Positions 8,957 through 17,819 of a DNA stretch of 64,000 nucleotides are shown one piece after another. Position numbers and translations under genes: made by a program. The stretch's first letter is position 1; each line of letters opens with the position of its first letter. The stretch is taken from positions 62,001-126,000 of the forward strand of contig DATBHO010000009.1 of assembly GCA_036557405.1 (NCBI GenBank), read 5' to 3'. A model generated the notes under the pieces. The model worked only from the letters and a program-made list of their open reading frames with translations. It was not told the origin of the DNA and ran no database searches. Origin of the DNA: TA-21 sp036557405. GTDB lineage: Archaea; Thermoproteota; Nitrososphaeria; Nitrososphaerales; Nitrososphaeraceae.

Positions 8957-9220
8957 TTACACACCTATTTCCTTTGCTATTTTTACGATTTTCTTTCCGT
9001 CGTTTGTTAATCGGTTGAACACTTTATTCTTGACCGTCTTTCTATCTACTAATCCACGTTTTTGTGCCTTTAGAAGAAGCTTATGACCGTATCCATACGC
9101 TCCCAACTTGGTTAAGAGTTCCCTAGTTGGATATTCTCTTCCAGAGCCGATTGTCTTCAGTAACTTTACTAGTGCCTTTTCTTCAACGAGAATTTTTAAC
9201 AGTCTTGTATCTTTCATCAC
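8957..9220 (-). CDS. Small winged-helix DNA-binding protein
   Basis: The 87-residue basic protein has a helix-turn-helix pattern (PTRELLTKLGAYGYGHKLLLKAQKRGLV) followed by a wing-like FNRLTNDGKKIV. It resembles small thaumarchaeal wHTH regulators. No ligand domain is present. It faces a long non-coding region with a perfect inverted repeat 130 bp upstream of its start that might be its operator. Target unknown. Confidence 0.65.
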   Translation of the reverse strand: MMKDTRLLKILVEEKALVKLLKTIGSGREYPTRELLTKLGAYGYGHKLLLKAQKRGLVDRKTVKNKVFNRLTNDGKKIVKIAKEIGV

Positions 9221-9351
9221 GCACTAGTATGTATAACTAATTATATAATTGTTACACTTTACTAGATACAAATATCCACATATTTTACTTTAGTAGCCGT
9301 CAAACAGAATCTACCATCTAAGATATTTAGAAATTTCTACTATAATGAAAA

Positions 9352-9382
9352 TATAAACGTTCCGTATTATCATACGTTTATA
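9352..9382. promoter_or_regulatory. Perfect inverted repeat, candidate operator
   Basis: TATAAACGT at 9352-9360 is exactly mirrored by ACGTTTATA at 9374-9382, with 13 bases between. Each arm contains a TATA-like box pointing outward, so it could be paired promoters or a dimeric regulator site. It lies about 130 bp upstream of the small winged-helix gene. Confidence 0.4.
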
Positions 9383-9521
9383 CTGTAGGTAAAGAAAATC
9401 ATTTTACAAGATAGATGACCAAAACAAGTGATCACAAGCTCATGAAAATTTTCAAGCCTCAAAATGATATTAATCAAATAACATCCTGAACCATAGAATA
9501 TAGAAAGCGAATTGTATCTAC

Positions 9522-9662
9522 ATGATGGCATTGAAGGAATCATTGATCCTTCCAGATCAGGAAATGAATATTCCTAATCTCAGTATGAGTAAGAATCAGA
9601 TCGGATTATTCATGATTGGGAAAATTGTTTCATTGTATTTAGCGGATCATCCACAAGAATAA
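9522..9662 (+). CDS. Possible 46-residue small protein
   Basis: An ATG-initiated ORF of 46 codons lies inside the long intergenic region. The predicted peptide has a hydrophobic middle (LFMIGKIVSLYLA) and no recognised motif. No clear promoter or ribosome binding site was seen. It may be chance. Confidence 0.2.
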   Translation: MMALKESLILPDQEMNIPNLSMSKNQIGLFMIGKIVSLYLADHPQE

Positions 9663-9911
9663 CAAATATTACTTGTCACAAGCTAGACGGTATAGCATAC
9701 TTCACCAATTCTGCGTTTAGGATTGATTCATCTTACTAAACAAAAGCTTTATAGATTCTTATTTAAGAAATAAAAATAGTATTTTTTCTTGTTATTCTTA
9801 ATTAACTAATCATTTATACTGGAGTTTCTAAATTATTAATGCTTATATCAATAATATCTAATTTCTAGAAAAACTATTGATAATAAAAGATTCATCTAAA
9901 TGCTAGTATAG

Positions 9912-10877
9912 ATGACGTTCAATGACAGTAAACAAATTCAAAATAAAGGATCCATCGAGCAGAATGTAGGGAATAGATTTCAATGCAAACAATGTCAAAA
10001 CTATACACTAGTTTTAGATGTACTCTCAAGTGAATATGTTTGTAGCACTTGTGGTTGTGTTTCTAACGAAAAAATCTACAATCATGAGCTGGCATATTTT
10101 GAGAAAGGTGATTATAATGATAAATCACGTTTAGGAATGCCAGAATCATTGACAGTAAGTCAAAAGGGATTATCTACCTTAATTGGTTTAAATGACACGG
10201 ATGTAAGGGGAAAACTTTTAGACCCCGTACAAAAGGAAACGATTCAGAGACTAAGAACATGGAACAATAGATCCCAGCTTAGTGATTCGATCTCAAGAAA
10301 CCTGGATAAAGCGCTTAAATATCTGAACAATTTTGGCGACAAGCTCTATCTGAGTCCAGCAGTTATGGAGAATGCTGCATACATATATCGTAAAGCTGCA
10401 ATTCGAAAGCTAGCAAAGGGTAGATCTACCATCTCACTCGTTGCTGCGTCAATTTACGCAGCTTGTAGAGAGATATCAATACCAAAAACAATATCAGATA
10501 TTGCGTATGTGTGCAATATTCCAAGTAAGGAAATCATGTCGCATTATAAATTGATCTTGAAAGAATTGTCCTTAAACATACCTGTTATTCAAGGAATTGA
10601 TTATGTAACACTTATTTCAAATAGATTAAAACTTACTGAAAGAACCAAAAGAGAGGCACTAAGAATTTTTTCGCTAGTTCAGCATAGCAGAATTTCGGTA
10701 GGTAAAAATCCACGCGCATTTGCAGGAGCAATAATTTACATCGCATCTCAAGATTGTAATGAATTTTTGCGACAGGTAGAAGTATGCCAAGTTGCAGATA
10801 TTTCTACAGTATCATTAAGGAAAAGATGCAAGGAGATTAAAACAATATTGGACGACCAACAATTAGATGCAGATTGA
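9912..10877 (+). CDS. tfb: Transcription initiation factor IIB (TFB)
   Basis: The N-terminal zinc ribbon has Cys25, Cys28, Cys44 and Cys47, followed by a B-finger-like linker and two cyclin folds (about 110-200 and 210-305). TFB bridges TBP-bound promoter DNA and RNA polymerase. Helix motifs such as RSTISLVAASIYAACRE and GKNPRAFAGAIIYIAS are the conserved repeat cores. Thaumarchaea carry several TFB paralogs. The zinc ribbon here is somewhat divergent in spacing, so this may be a specialised rather than the general copy. Neighbouring small regulators fit that idea. Confidence 0.93.
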   Translation: MTFNDSKQIQNKGSIEQNVGNRFQCKQCQNYTLVLDVLSSEYVCSTCGCVSNEKIYNHELAYFEKGDYNDKSRLGMPESLTVSQKGLSTLIGLNDTDVRGKLLDPVQKETIQRLRTWNNRSQLSDSISRNLDKALKYLNNFGDKLYLSPAVMENAAYIYRKAAIRKLAKGRSTISLVAASIYAACREISIPKTISDIAYVCNIPSKEIMSHYKLILKELSLNIPVIQGIDYVTLISNRLKLTERTKREALRIFSLVQHSRISVGKNPRAFAGAIIYIASQDCNEFLRQVEVCQVADISTVSLRKRCKEIKTILDDQQLDAD

Positions 10878-11001
10878 AATTAATTCTTTCCCTAAAATAA
10901 ACTAATTAATTTAATCACTAAAATATTTTTCCATTTCATATTGTTTTCATGTACAAACAAAAATGTTATAATGTATATTACATCTTAATTCATAATTAAG
11001 A

Positions 11002-11253
11002 ATGCTTCCGGAAAAATGTAGCATAAAAGTGAATGGCAAGTCATGTACACTTCACCCTTCGAGCATTGTTTCCATATTATCGGAAAGTGGAGAGTATATG
11101 ATAGGGTTCGTTTGCACCGATCATATTATGTCTATGAAGACCAAAACACTTTCTATGCAGAAATTAGGAAAAATAAGCAAGGGAAAAATAAAATTCCAAA
11201 AGCTAAAACCCATTATGACCGACTGTGTGCTCAATTTAAAAGATGTAGATTAA
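11002..11253 (+). CDS. Conserved-looking small Cys/His protein, unknown function
   Basis: An 83-residue basic protein with Cys6, Cys15, Cys38 and His41 (FVCTDH), which could bind one zinc. The C-terminal half is lysine-rich (KISKGKIKFQKLK), as in nucleic-acid-binding proteins. I do not recognise the family. A second long frame over the same bases (11043-11261) is regarded as a shadow. Confidence 0.5.
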   Translation: MLPEKCSIKVNGKSCTLHPSSIVSILSESGEYMIGFVCTDHIMSMKTKTLSMQKLGKISKGKIKFQKLKPIMTDCVLNLKDVD

Positions 11254-11455
11254 TGTCATAAGTGTCTACAAGTATAAGAATTATGTAATTTATTAGTGCA
11301 GAATTTAATCAGAGATTAACTCATCTTATTTTATAAAACAAGAGTTAGTATCAGAAAAATAGAATAAACGGTTATTCTAATTTTTGTAGTTAAATCTTGA
11401 CAAGTATGTTTCTATTTAATAGTTTCACTCATGTTATATTGCATACCTTCATTTT

Positions 11456-11767
11456 ATGGACATGAAGAATAGGAGTAAATACGGAGTCATAGCAGCCATA
11501 CTGCGATCTGCAATGAGAGAAGAGACGAGAACAAAAATCATGTATAAAGCGATGCTAAGCAATGACCAATGTAGAAATTACATTGATTCCCTCTTGAATT
11601 TTGGTCTAATTATGGAACAAAACAATGGTACAAAGTTGGTGTATAAAGTTACTAACAAGGGCAGCACATTTCTAGATTACTATGAGCAAATGATGCATCT
11701 GTTACCAGTGTCCCTAGATCAAAATTCTGATGAATATTACAATACGAAATTACAAAACATGATCTAA
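11456..11767 (+). CDS. ArnR1-like winged-helix regulator
   Basis: The 103-residue protein has the compact thaumarchaeal/crenarchaeal wHTH pattern: an N-terminal helix (YGVIAAILRSAM), recognition helix region (NDQCRNYIDSLLNFGLI) and the wing (KLVYKVTNKGSTFLDYYEQM). The last motif, ending in a helix with a tyrosine, is typical of small archaeal regulators that dimerise through the C-terminal helix. The 3' end overlaps the end of the KaiC/GvpD-like gene on the other strand by 18 bp. Target unknown. Confidence 0.7.
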   Translation: MDMKNRSKYGVIAAILRSAMREETRTKIMYKAMLSNDQCRNYIDSLLNFGLIMEQNNGTKLVYKVTNKGSTFLDYYEQMMHLLPVSLDQNSDEYYNTKLQNMI

Positions 11768-13150
11768 TTGGATCTGAGGTACAGAATTAACAACACGTAT
11801 ACCAAATAGGGCTGAAGAAGGTGTTGTACATTTCAAGAACAGAGTTCCACATATCAGTATAAATTTCAGACGAATATCCGACGCTGAGTAATATTTTTCT
11901 AAATTGTGAGTCGAATTTAGAATCAAAATTGAAAGCTCAAATTTATTCTTTATGAATCTACAGAAATCTTCAATATCGGAGGAAGATGGTTTAAAAATTT
12001 CCAAAGAAAGTGATCCCATTAGATTGACAATTTTTTCTTTTCCTTCAAGGCTTGATACTATTTTGGCAACATATTTGTAGAAAACATCCTTCGAGTTTAT
12101 TTCCTTTTGTTTTAAATTTTCAGTAGAACCAAGTCCATCTAGTGCATATAACTTGCCATAACTCTGAATATTAGATTTGTATGTAAGTATCAAATCATCT
12201 TTAATCGATGAATCTAAAAGTAAACAGTAATTCATTTTTGAAAAATTAAACAATATGTCGCTTAAGAATAGCAATACAATATCATCTGATAACGAATTAT
12301 CCCTTTCAATTGTGATCAATCCGCCTTGTGGTAAACTTCCGATGTACTTGTCAAGATCTTGATATCCTGTTTGCAATATTTGTTTAGAAAAATTTGTTAC
12401 ATTTGGAATTTTTTCACTAGTGTTATGGATTCTAAATTGTCTTGGGTCATAGCTATCTAAGCAACGCAAAATTCTATCTTTAAGAGTAAAGTGATAGAGA
12501 GATCTCTTAATTTGAATCCCTCTTAGTTTTTTGAGAAATAAGCTCCTTATTCGTATTTCATCCATAAATTGATAATTTAACTCAATAACTCCATCTACAA
12601 TGAATTCAAGATTAGATTCGACTGAATCTTCACTTGTAAAAATCAATTTTGCTTTTGCTCTTTCTCTCCATGTTTGAAGTACCCTTTCATTGTTTAAGCG
12701 TGCTTCTCTATCCATTAATGAAGCAACAGAATCCCAGCTATCAATGATTATTACAGGATTTTTAACATCCATCAATTGATTGGTTACTCTCTCAAAAAGC
12801 GATTCAGGTTCGTCCAGACGCGCATCCTCAAAAGAGGAAAGATTTTGTCCAACATCCTGACTGTCAATATCTTTTTTTGGGGGCTTAATGATTTTTCGCA
12901 ACCACGGATAGTGTTCAAACAATTGCTTTGGAGAAGACCTGGTAGAAATGTAGAAAAAATTATTTTTTTGTTTTAATGAACGCAATAAACTTAGTGATAG
13001 AGTAGTTTTTCCACTACCAGAAGGGCCCTTAACAAGTAAAGAATAAGTGTCGTTTTTCATGAATTCTCTGAGCTCAAATGGGATATCCAGAAAACTATAA
13101 TTACCTGAATAAACTCTGTTCTCCATATCTATTCTTCTTCGAATTGACAT
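11750..13150 (-). CDS. KaiC/GvpD-like two-domain P-loop ATPase with a degenerate second domain
   Basis: The first RecA-like domain has Walker A GPSGSGKT (42-49), Walker B VIIIDSWD (133-140) and a KaiC-type end (DGVIELNYQ...RSLFLKKLRG, about 187-211). The second domain opens with a KaiC-like entry (TGYQDLDKYIGSLPQGGLITIE, starting near 261) but where a P-loop should follow it reads RDNSLSDDI, with no GxxxxGK. So only one ATP site looks functional. Relatives are annotated as GvpD-like regulators; haloarchaeal GvpD controls gas vesicle genes, but no gvp gene is here. It ends tail-to-tail over a winged-helix gene. Starts at 13150 or at the ATG at 13126 are both possible. Confidence 0.75.
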   Translation of the reverse strand: MSIRRRIDMENRVYSGNYSFLDIPFELREFMKNDTYSLLVKGPSGSGKTTLSLSLLRSLKQKNNFFYISTRSSPKQLFEHYPWLRKIIKPPKKDIDSQDVGQNLSSFEDARLDEPESLFERVTNQLMDVKNPVIIIDSWDSVASLMDREARLNNERVLQTWRERAKAKLIFTSEDSVESNLEFIVDGVIELNYQFMDEIRIRSLFLKKLRGIQIKRSLYHFTLKDRILRCLDSYDPRQFRIHNTSEKIPNVTNFSKQILQTGYQDLDKYIGSLPQGGLITIERDNSLSDDIVLLFLSDILFNFSKMNYCLLLDSSIKDDLILTYKSNIQSYGKLYALDGLGSTENLKQKEINSKDVFYKYVAKIVSSLEGKEKIVNLMGSLSLEIFKPSSSDIEDFCRFIKNKFELSILILNSTHNLEKYYSASDIRLKFILICGTLFLKCTTPSSALFGIRVVNSVPQIQLDHVL

Positions 13151-13404
13151 TACTCACACTTATAGATATATAATAAATCTCTTTGATTCTTATTATTGAT
13201 TTTTACACATTTTTCAAAATCAAAACAAGATGAGAGTAACCACCCCAAACACCAAGATAGAATAAGTGTATTGGATGAGGGTTTTTCTCAAGTTTCATGA
13301 TACTTCATTTGTACTTTATTATCCGTTCGATTCTTGAAAATGATTTGCAAATATTCCACTAACCCTTCAATACTTTAAAATAATGTATACTGGTGATTTT
13401 GACC

Positions 13405-14892
13405 ATGGTAGTTATTGAAGCTGAGAACAATATTTCCTCTTTGAAAACTCAATTACTGGTAAATTATGTCTTTACTAATGAACTTTCATCTTTGTCGCTA
13501 TCAGAAATAACTCCTGATTTTGATCCTTTTATTCGTGAAATTATTGAAACAAAGGAATTTACAGCTAAAGATGGGACAATATGCGTCATTCATAATATTG
13601 CGGGCTCTGGCATAAAACGGACATTATTCTTAGGAATGGGAGATAAAAAAAATCTAAACCCTGAGAAAACAAGAAATTTGACTGGAAAAGTGGTCAAGAA
13701 GTCAAAAGAATTGGGAATAAGCGAATTCGTTTTGAATCCATTTGAAAATATCGATAAAGATCATCTTTCGGCTTTGGTTGAAGGAATCAAATTAACGGAT
13801 TATTCCTTTGATACCTACAAGAGAGAGAAGGATGGAATTGAGCTTAGTCACGTTAGGATCTTTGCGAGAAATGACCTAGAAAATAGTAAGAAAATAATCC
13901 AACAATCAGCCGTAGTATGTGACGCAGTAATATTTACTCGTAACTTAAGTAACCTGCCCCCAAATGATTGTTCACCAATAGACCTTGCAACTTTCTCAAT
14001 GGAACTATCAAAGAATCAAAAGATCAAGGTAAGTATTATCGAAAAGGCCGAAATGGAATCCAGCGGGTTTGGAGGTATTTTGGCGGTAGGTAGGGGAAGT
14101 TCTAGTTCTCCAAAACTTATTGTGCTAGAATATTCTGGTTCAGCAAAAAATGAGAAGCCAATAGTAATTGTTGGTAAGGCAGTTACCTTTGACACCGGTG
14201 GGATCTCCATTAAGCCTTCCGAAAAAATGGAGGAGATGAAATTTGATAAATGCGGGGGATGCAACATACTCGGAATCATGAAAGCTGTATCTGATCTTGA
14301 TCTTGATTCTAATGTTATTGGCATAATACCAGCTGTAGAGAACATGCCTTCAGGTAGCTCATATAGACCAGGTGATATAATTAGGATGTATAACAGAAAA
14401 ACTGTAGAAGTTATAAATACGGATGCAGAAGGAAGAATAATCCTTGGGGATGCACTTGCTTATGGGGTAAAAATTTTTGCTCCAAAGGCTATCATAGATA
14501 TGGCGACCTTAACAGGGGCTGCAATTATTGCCCTGGGTACTAATGTAGCAGCACTCGTAGGTAATGATAAAGAATTGGTAACAAAAATCCTAGAGTGTTC
14601 AAACCAAACTGGTGAAAAAATTTGGCAGTTGCCACTTTTTGAGGAGTACAAAGAACAATTGAAAAGTTCAAATGCGGATATAAAGAATATTGGAGGTCGA
14701 CCTGCAGGAGCAATTACTGCTGCAGCATTCTTGTCCAACTTCGTTGACGATATCCCTTGGGTACATCTGGATATTGCAGGTACAGCTTGGAACCAAGAAG
14801 GAACTAAGGAAAAAACATACAATCCTAAAGGAGCTACTGGTTTTGGTATCAGAACAATCGTGAAATATGTTGCTAATAATAATGCTGTGTAA
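13405..14892 (+). CDS. pepA: Leucyl aminopeptidase (M17 family)
   Basis: The C-terminal catalytic domain shows the family signature NTDAEGRIILGDAL, the metal-binding KAVTFDTGGISIKPS and the DKCGGCNILG segment with the lysine and aspartate ligands. The N-terminal 150 residues form the usual macro-like domain. The enzyme removes N-terminal residues from peptides and probably works downstream of the proteasome. I chose the ATG at 13405; an in-frame GTG at 13393 would add four residues. Length is usual for the family. Confidence 0.94.
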   Translation: MVVIEAENNISSLKTQLLVNYVFTNELSSLSLSEITPDFDPFIREIIETKEFTAKDGTICVIHNIAGSGIKRTLFLGMGDKKNLNPEKTRNLTGKVVKKSKELGISEFVLNPFENIDKDHLSALVEGIKLTDYSFDTYKREKDGIELSHVRIFARNDLENSKKIIQQSAVVCDAVIFTRNLSNLPPNDCSPIDLATFSMELSKNQKIKVSIIEKAEMESSGFGGILAVGRGSSSSPKLIVLEYSGSAKNEKPIVIVGKAVTFDTGGISIKPSEKMEEMKFDKCGGCNILGIMKAVSDLDLDSNVIGIIPAVENMPSGSSYRPGDIIRMYNRKTVEVINTDAEGRIILGDALAYGVKIFAPKAIIDMATLTGAAIIALGTNVAALVGNDKELVTKILECSNQTGEKIWQLPLFEEYKEQLKSSNADIKNIGGRPAGAITAAAFLSNFVDDIPWVHLDIAGTAWNQEGTKEKTYNPKGATGFGIRTIVKYVANNNAV

Positions 14893-14934
14893 TGCTTGAT
14901 AAATATGAGTTTATACGTTGTCATGTAATTAATC

Positions 14935-15522
14935 TTGTGGGTATCATTGCCAATTCTTCAAATCAAAGAGATAATAGAGTTATTAGGTTTAGAGGATATC
15001 AGGTGTAGAATTGGGCAGTTCAATACAGATATACCTCCACGATACAGGCCTTATTTTGAAAAATGGTTAGGGAATAGAGACGGCTTTATAAAAATGCTTT
15101 CTGGAAGCATAGACTATGTAGGTTCGGAAGATGTGGTAAGGATGGGGCCATTTCACAATATCTATTGTCTTGTTCAAAATCAGTATTTAATTGAAAATGA
15201 TTTTAACCACCAAAATCTTTTGAATTCTAAACTCTGGTATAGTTTAACAGATGGTGTAGTCAATGAAGCAGGCTGGAGTGGTAGCATCCTAGCAACTAGA
15301 TTGAATAATGATGAGAGTATCAGTAATTTCTTATTTCAGAACTTGAAATCGGAGGTAACTAGAACAATATCGGTTCGTGTAGTAAACCTTGCCTGTTTAA
15401 TTGAATGTCGTATCTGGCATCCAAGGGAATTTGTCCTTCTCTATGAAATTTTGGATAATATAGCTATGAACATACAATCTTTGCTCGGTGATTTACATCT
15501 TGGAGAAAGGATTAGCAGATAG
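14935..15522 (+). CDS. Hypothetical protein, unknown function
   Basis: A soluble protein of 195 residues without signal peptide or membrane helix. It has a Trp-rich middle (ILKLWYSLTDG, AGWSGSIL-like) and a hydrophobic C-terminal helix (FVLLYEILDNIAMNIQSLLG). I do not recognise a family. It starts with TTG, about 40 bp after pepA, and ends before the 5S rRNA gene on the opposite strand. Codon use is like its neighbours, so it is probably a real gene. Confidence 0.6.
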   Translation: MWVSLPILQIKEIIELLGLEDIRCRIGQFNTDIPPRYRPYFEKWLGNRDGFIKMLSGSIDYVGSEDVVRMGPFHNIYCLVQNQYLIENDFNHQNLLNSKLWYSLTDGVVNEAGWSGSILATRLNNDESISNFLFQNLKSEVTRTISVRVVNLACLIECRIWHPREFVLLYEILDNIAMNIQSLLGDLHLGERISR

Positions 15523-15566
15523 TAGAGGCTTCTTGAGATATTTGATTACAATTATTTCATATCAAG

Positions 15567-15683
15567 ATGCCAGCACTGCTGCTTCCCAACCACTCACGTA
15601 GATCAGTAACACAGCAGCGATAACAGGTTTGACTTCCGGGTTCGGAATGGGACCGGGTCGCGCCCTGTCACTATGGCCGGCTT
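15567..15683 (-). rRNA. rrf: 5S ribosomal RNA
   Basis: On the minus strand the sequence reads GCCGGCCATAGTGACAGGG, then the conserved loop region with CCCATTCCGAACCCGGAAGT and ends with GTGCTGGC. The ends pair as GCCGGC with GCTGGC to form helix I. The ends are estimated within a few bases. No 16S or 23S gene is in the window, so this 5S copy is unlinked, as is common in thaumarchaea. About 325 bp of non-coding DNA lies between it and the ABCE1 gene, presumably with its own promoter; a 64-codon frame at 15691-15885 there looks like chance. Confidence 0.95.
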
Positions 15684-16007
15684 GATAATGTTAAGCATTT
15701 GGGGATAATTTAATGTTGCCATGTACAGGGTTAATATAATTGAGTACCCTGACTAGAAGGCCCTGTTCGAATCTGTTACGAATCTTTAGGTTAAATGAAT
15801 AACTACCAGCAAATGTAGATTTAATCAGTTGGAACAAATTGAAATTACGCGAATTAGCAATGAAGTATTTGATAATGTACCTCAATATTGGTCAGAATTT
15901 AAGCCCAATTCTGATAAATCAATTTATAAGCGCTAAATCAAACACTCAGCTGTTCTGATCCTTAACAATTATAATATATTCTTTCATATTTTATAGTACA
16001 GTTACAT

Positions 16008-17804
16008 ATGAACCCTAGATCTACTCATAGAGTGGCCGTATTGGACGAAGAACTCTGTCAACCAAAGAAATGTGGTTTGGAATGTATTGTGTACTGCCCT
16101 GTGAACAAGACTGGTGGCGAGTGTATTGTTCAGAGGCCCGAAGATGGAAAGGCCGTAATATCTGAAGAATTATGTACAGGATGTGGAATTTGCATTAAAA
16201 AATGTCCATTTGATGCGATAGTTATAGTGAATTTAGCTAAAGAAATTGGAGAACATAAAATACACCAATATGGTATAAATTCATTCAGACTATATCATAT
16301 CCCTTTACTAAAGAAGGGTTCAGTAGTGGGACTATTGGGCCGTAATGGAATTGGGAAATCCACAGTTCTGAACATATTGTCAGGATCTATAAAACCAAAT
16401 TTCGGAAACTATGAATCTGAACTAGAATGGGATGAAATATTAAAAAATTTTCAAGGAACAGAGCTAAAACCTCACTTTGAAAAAATTTCTTCAGGCAAAT
16501 TACGAACGTCAATCAAACCTCAAATGGTTCAATTAATACCAAAGGCATTCAAAGGAACAACTCGTGAGCTATTGAATAAGTATGATGAAAGAGGTATGAT
16601 TAATTCGGTTATCGATCAGTTATCCCTAAACAAATCTTTAGATCGTTCATTATCAGAACTTAGCGGTGGAGAATTACAACGACTAGCAGTTGCCATAACG
16701 GTCAATAGAGATGCAGATTATTATTTCTTCGATGAGCCTTCATCATACAATGATATTTACCAGCGTCTAGCAGTTGCAAGGACAATAAAGCAACTTGCAA
16801 TTGATGGCAAAAGTGTAATGGTAGTTGAACATGATTTGACTCTTCTTGATTATTTGTCAGACTATATCCATATCTTATATGGAGAACCAGGTGCATACGG
16901 AATCACCGCACCAATACAAGGTACAAGAGTAGGGATTAATTCATTTTTGGATGGTTTTATTCCTGCAGAAAATATCAGGTTTAGGGAAAAATCATTCAAA
17001 TTTAATAGTTCGAATAAAAATGAAGAACTAATACCAGAAAAGCCATTGACAACGTTTTCCAATCTAACTAAATCATTTTCATCTTTTAAGCTAAATGTTT
17101 CTTCTGGGCAAATCAGAGAAGGAGAAATAGTAGGGTTGGTGGGCGCTAATGCATTGGGAAAGACCACCTTTATGAAAATGATAGCTGGCATAGAAAAACC
17201 TGATACCGGACAAATCAATATTCATGCGAGCTTATCATATAAACCACAATACTTGCAAAATGATTTTGATGGTAACGTTGAATCACTTTTGAGTGTTGCC
17301 TTTCAAGGACCGATTGAAGGGTCTACTTTAGAACAGCAAATTGTATACCCAATGGGTATCAAAAAACTTTATGATAAAAAGGTAGACATCTTGAGTGGTG
17401 GAGAGCTTCAAAAAGTAGCTGTATGTTGCGCTCTTATAAGACCTGCAGACATTTATGCGTTGGATGAACCGTCTGCATTCTTAGACGTTGAGGATAGAAT
17501 TAACATTGCAAAATTTCTTCACAGATTTGTAAAATCACAGGGAAAATCTGCAATAATAGTTGATCACGATATGCAGCTAGTAGATTTGGTCGCAGATACC
17601 CTAATGATTTTTTCAGGAAATCCTGGTGAGCAAGGAATTGTTGAATCACCAACAAATAAAGAAATTGGAATGAACAATTTTCTTGAGAACCTGTCCGTAA
17701 CATATAGGCGTGATGAGAATACGGGACGTCCAAGAATAAATAAACTGGGTGGAAGACTAGACAGAGCTCAAAAATATTCTGGAGACTATTATAAGAGAGA
17801 CTGA
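16008..17804 (+). CDS. abcE1: ABCE1/Rli1 ribosome-recycling ATPase
   Basis: The N-terminus carries two [4Fe-4S] sites (CQPKKCGLECIVYCP and CTGCGICIKKCPFDAI). Two ABC domains follow, with Walker A GRNGIGKST and GANALGKTT and signatures LSGGELQR and LSGGELQK. The protein splits ribosomes after termination with aRF1/Pelota and also acts in initiation. The hinge and the second-domain end (NKLGGRLDRAQKYSGDYY) are typical. Length of 598 is usual. trm5 follows after 15 bp, so they may be cotranscribed. Confidence 0.97.
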   Translation: MNPRSTHRVAVLDEELCQPKKCGLECIVYCPVNKTGGECIVQRPEDGKAVISEELCTGCGICIKKCPFDAIVIVNLAKEIGEHKIHQYGINSFRLYHIPLLKKGSVVGLLGRNGIGKSTVLNILSGSIKPNFGNYESELEWDEILKNFQGTELKPHFEKISSGKLRTSIKPQMVQLIPKAFKGTTRELLNKYDERGMINSVIDQLSLNKSLDRSLSELSGGELQRLAVAITVNRDADYYFFDEPSSYNDIYQRLAVARTIKQLAIDGKSVMVVEHDLTLLDYLSDYIHILYGEPGAYGITAPIQGTRVGINSFLDGFIPAENIRFREKSFKFNSSNKNEELIPEKPLTTFSNLTKSFSSFKLNVSSGQIREGEIVGLVGANALGKTTFMKMIAGIEKPDTGQINIHASLSYKPQYLQNDFDGNVESLLSVAFQGPIEGSTLEQQIVYPMGIKKLYDKKVDILSGGELQKVAVCCALIRPADIYALDEPSAFLDVEDRINIAKFLHRFVKSQGKSAIIVDHDMQLVDLVADTLMIFSGNPGEQGIVESPTNKEIGMNNFLENLSVTYRRDENTGRPRINKLGGRLDRAQKYSGDYYKRD

Positions 17805-17819
17805 CAAGCTAATCATAGC

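Larger units (their letters stand above)
9221..9911. other. Long intergenic region upstream of TFB
   Basis: About 690 bp between the winged-helix gene and the TFB gene. It is AT-rich and contains a perfect 9-bp inverted repeat at 9352-9382, a 46-codon ORF at 9522-9662 of doubtful status, and TATA-like TTTATAG near 9758. No tRNA or recognised RNA was found. The long upstream spacing hints at complex control of TFB or an undetected small RNA. Confidence 0.5.

Noticed and set aside
11043..11261. 72-codon plus frame overlapping the small Cys/His gene
   Set aside because: Shadow of the frame 11002-11253, without its start context or Cys pattern.
15760..15785. Possible tRNA T-arm (GTTCGAATC) near 15765
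   Set aside because: The flanking bases do not form a stem, and no acceptor or anticodon arm can be built around it.
15691..15885. 64-codon minus-strand frame upstream of the 5S gene
   Set aside because: It sits in the 5S flank, has no family pattern, and is probably chance in a non-coding region.
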